Assembly: GCA_964601515.1 (NCBI GenBank)
Contig: CAZRNU010000133.1
Span: 1 to 8,164 of the forward strand
Length of the DNA: 8,164 nucleotides
Direction: 5' to 3'
Source of the DNA: PWND01 sp964601515
GTDB lineage: Bacteria; Bacteroidota; Bacteroidia; Bacteroidales; UBA7960
Shown here: piece by piece, positions 6,970 through 8,164 of the stretch
Layout: the number at the start of each line of letters is the position of its first letter
Position numbering within the stretch: the stretch's first letter is position 1
Position numbers and translations under genes: made by a program
Notes under the pieces: generated by a model
Told to the model about the DNA's origin: nothing
The model's input: the letters and a program-made list of their open reading frames with translations, nothing else
Databases searched by the model: none

Positions 6970-6977
6970 AACTAGCC

Positions 6978-7415
6978 ATGTTACCAGTATTAAGAAGAGG
7001 CATTGCAATGCCTAACATTTTAGACGACTTTTTTGGTAGAGACCTATTAAGCAGTGTTTTTGACGATCACACCGGAATCAGTGTTCCAGCGGTAAATGTG
7101 ATTGAAAACAATGATGAGTTTAAAATTGAAGTTGCAGCACCGGGCCTAGAAAAGAATGATTTTCAAATCAATTTAGAGAATAATGTGCTGACAATCTCAT
7201 CAGAAAAAGAATTGATGAATGAGGAGAATGACAAGAATGGTAAGTTTATGAGAAGAGAGTTTAGCTATTCATCATTTAAGAGATCATTTACAATGCCTCA
7301 GAGCATTGACGCCGAAAAGATTAATGCAAAACATAAAGATGGAGTTCTCTACATAACAATCCCTAAAAGAGAAGAAGCAAAACAAAAACCACCAAGGCAA
7401 ATTAATATTTCTTAG
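6978..7415 (+). CDS. Small heat-shock protein, Hsp20 / alpha-crystallin family
   Basis: This 145-residue protein is an ATP-independent holdase chaperone that binds unfolding proteins in the cytoplasm and forms large oligomers. The alpha-crystallin domain runs from about residue 36 to 130 and ends in the family signature A-x3-DGVLYITIPK (117-130). A short N-terminal arm (LPVLRRGIAMPNILDDFFGR) and a C-terminal I-x-I anchor (INI, 142-144) used in oligomer assembly are both present, so the protein looks complete and of normal length. The start at 6978 is set by a strong Shine-Dalgarno sequence. The gene is a single unit between the lon terminator and its own terminator. Its upstream gap of 187 bases contains a palindrome and a possible sigma-54-like element, suggesting stress-controlled expression. 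Family assignment is secure; no more specific gene name is justified. Confidence 0.97.
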   Translation: MLPVLRRGIAMPNILDDFFGRDLLSSVFDDHTGISVPAVNVIENNDEFKIEVAAPGLEKNDFQINLENNVLTISSEKELMNEENDKNGKFMRREFSYSSFKRSFTMPQSIDAEKINAKHKDGVLYITIPKREEAKQKPPRQINIS

Positions 7416-7423
7416 TGGTTGTG

Positions 7424-7460
7424 AAAAAAAGAGGCTCAGATTACTGAGCCTCTTTTTTTT
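7424..7460. terminator. Bidirectional terminator shared by hsp20 and the OmpA-family gene
   Basis: A7-GAGGCTCAG (7424-7439) and CTGAGCCTC-T8 (7444-7460) form a perfect stem with an ATTA loop. A runs on one side and T runs on the other make it work for both strands. The stop codon of the minus-strand gene (7459-7461) overlaps its edge, so this one hairpin ends both convergent genes. Confidence 0.93.
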
Positions 7461-8164
7461 ATTTATCTAATATTTGGAATTCGGTTCGCCTGTTCATTTG
7501 TCTGCCTTGTGCTGTTTCATTAGAAGCTATAGGCTTAGAAAATCCATATCCTTTGTATGTAAGTCTGTCTCTATCAATGCCTCTTTCAACTAAATAGGCA
7601 ACAACCGCTCTTGCTCTTTCTTCCGATAATCTAAGGTTGGCTGCAGCTGAACCAACATTGTCAGTATGTCCGGAAATTTCAATCTTTAATGAAGGGTTGT
7701 TTAATAATAATGCGTACAACACTCCAAGTTCTGCATATGATTCCGGCCTTAAAGTTGCAGCTCCTGTATCAAAGAAAATATTGTTCAATACAATGCTTTG
7801 ACCAACTTCCACTTTTTTAAGCTTAATGTTATTGATAATTTCTCTCGAAACATCGCTTTCTGCAACATTAATATTCTCGGAATGGAATAAATAATCTTCG
7901 GCTTTAACGGCAATCATATAGTTTTTTCCGCCAGGAAGTGATATAAGATATTCACCTGTTTGACGATTTGACGTAAATGATGCAAGTAACGCTTCTGTTG
8001 CATTGTCATAAAGTTCTAAGGTAGCAAATATTGGGTCGTCGGATTTTTCATCGGTGATTTTACCCTTTATTACAGTCATAGGAGTTGTAACAATCTCAAC
8101 AGCATCACCAATAAGTCTTTCTTTAACCGGGCGAATTAAACTTGCGATATAGTGGTTTTCAGTT
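7459..8164 (-). CDS. OmpA-family protein with carboxypeptidase-regulatory-like domain (5' end outside the window)
   Basis: The visible C-terminal part (234 residues) belongs to an envelope protein predicted to anchor an outer-membrane or periplasmic assembly to peptidoglycan. An ATG at 8079 exists, but the frame stays open for 28 more codons to the window edge and reads as ordinary protein (for example IRPVKERLIGD). That ATG is probably internal and the gene longer. Visible residues about 32-100 look like a carboxypeptidase-regulatory beta-sandwich (VIKGKITDE...TGEYLISLPGGKNY). Residues about 120-234 are an OmpA C-terminal domain with FFDTGAATLRPES, GHTDNVG, NLRLSEERA and NRRTEF. Asp168 and Arg183 sit 15 apart, like the diaminopimelate-binding pair Asp271/Arg286 of Acinetobacter OmpA, so peptidoglycan binding is likely. 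In Bacteroidota this pair of domains often follows TPR and PD40/WD40-like repeats, as in PorE of the type IX secretion system, but that part cannot be seen. Domain calls are sure; the role is inferred. Confidence 0.92.
   Translation of the reverse strand, partial: TENHYIASLIRPVKERLIGDAVEIVTTPMTVIKGKITDEKSDDPIFATLELYDNATEALLASFTSNRQTGEYLISLPGGKNYMIAVKAEDYLFHSENINVAESDVSREIINNIKLKKVEVGQSIVLNNIFFDTGAATLRPESYAELGVLYALLLNNPSLKIEISGHTDNVGSAAANLRLSEERARAVVAYLVERGIDRDRLTYKGYGFSKPIASNETAQGRQMNRRTEFQILDK

Noticed and set aside
6897..6977. RNA thermometer (ROSE or FourU type) in the hsp20 leader
   Set aside because: I searched the leader for a pyrimidine-rich stretch that could pair with AAGGAGG and found none longer than about four bases. 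A folding calculation would be needed to overturn this.
8077..8079. ATG at 8079 (minus strand) as the true start of the OmpA-family gene
   Set aside because: The same frame is open to the window edge with plausible coding sequence, and the protein would otherwise begin directly at a periplasmic domain with no signal peptide.

Overview
The window is AT-rich bacterial chromosome, most likely from a member of the Bacteroidota (probably Bacteroidales or a close relative). Four things point there: promoters of the TTTG / TAnnTTTG type used by the Bacteroidota primary sigma factor; the alternative GlmU-like protein found in that phylum; a cysteine-free type B ribosomal protein L31; and an OmpA protein that joins a carboxypeptidase-regulatory-like domain to a peptidoglycan-binding domain. 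I see no insertion sequence, phage gene, CRISPR array, tRNA or rRNA. This looks like ordinary core chromosome rather than an island, and I did not find a new multi-gene system.

Layout. (1) 1-627, plus strand: C-terminal half of a DUF1015 protein cut by the window edge, followed by a terminator. (2) 807-1073: rpmE2 (L31 type B) as its own unit, with a near-consensus promoter and a strong terminator. (3) 1183-2370 and 2397-4241: a GlmU-like two-domain protein and a secreted GH13 glycosidase, 26 bases apart and probably co-transcribed. (4) 4340-6790: ATP-dependent protease Lon with its own promoter and terminator. (5) 6978-7415: a small heat-shock protein (Hsp20) with an unusually strong Shine-Dalgarno sequence and a structured upstream region. 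(6) 7459-8164, minus strand: the C-terminal part of an OmpA-family envelope protein, convergent with hsp20 and sharing a bidirectional terminator with it. Its reading frame stays open to the window edge, so the gene continues beyond it.

Functional reading. lon and hsp20 form a protein-quality-control pair: the small heat-shock protein holds unfolded proteins and Lon degrades damaged ones. The most interesting non-coding signal is a similar element, TGGCATAA followed after three bases by TTG, in the upstream regions of both genes. It resembles a degenerate sigma-54 (-24/-12) promoter, and at hsp20 it lies in a palindrome where I find no convincing primary-sigma promoter. The GlmU-like protein probably supplies UDP-GlcNAc or a related sugar nucleotide, while the GH13 enzyme acts on alpha-glucans outside the cytoplasm. 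Their close pairing has no obvious metabolic explanation.

Every intergenic gap is shorter than 200 bases, and each gap of about 90 bases or more is described in the features.
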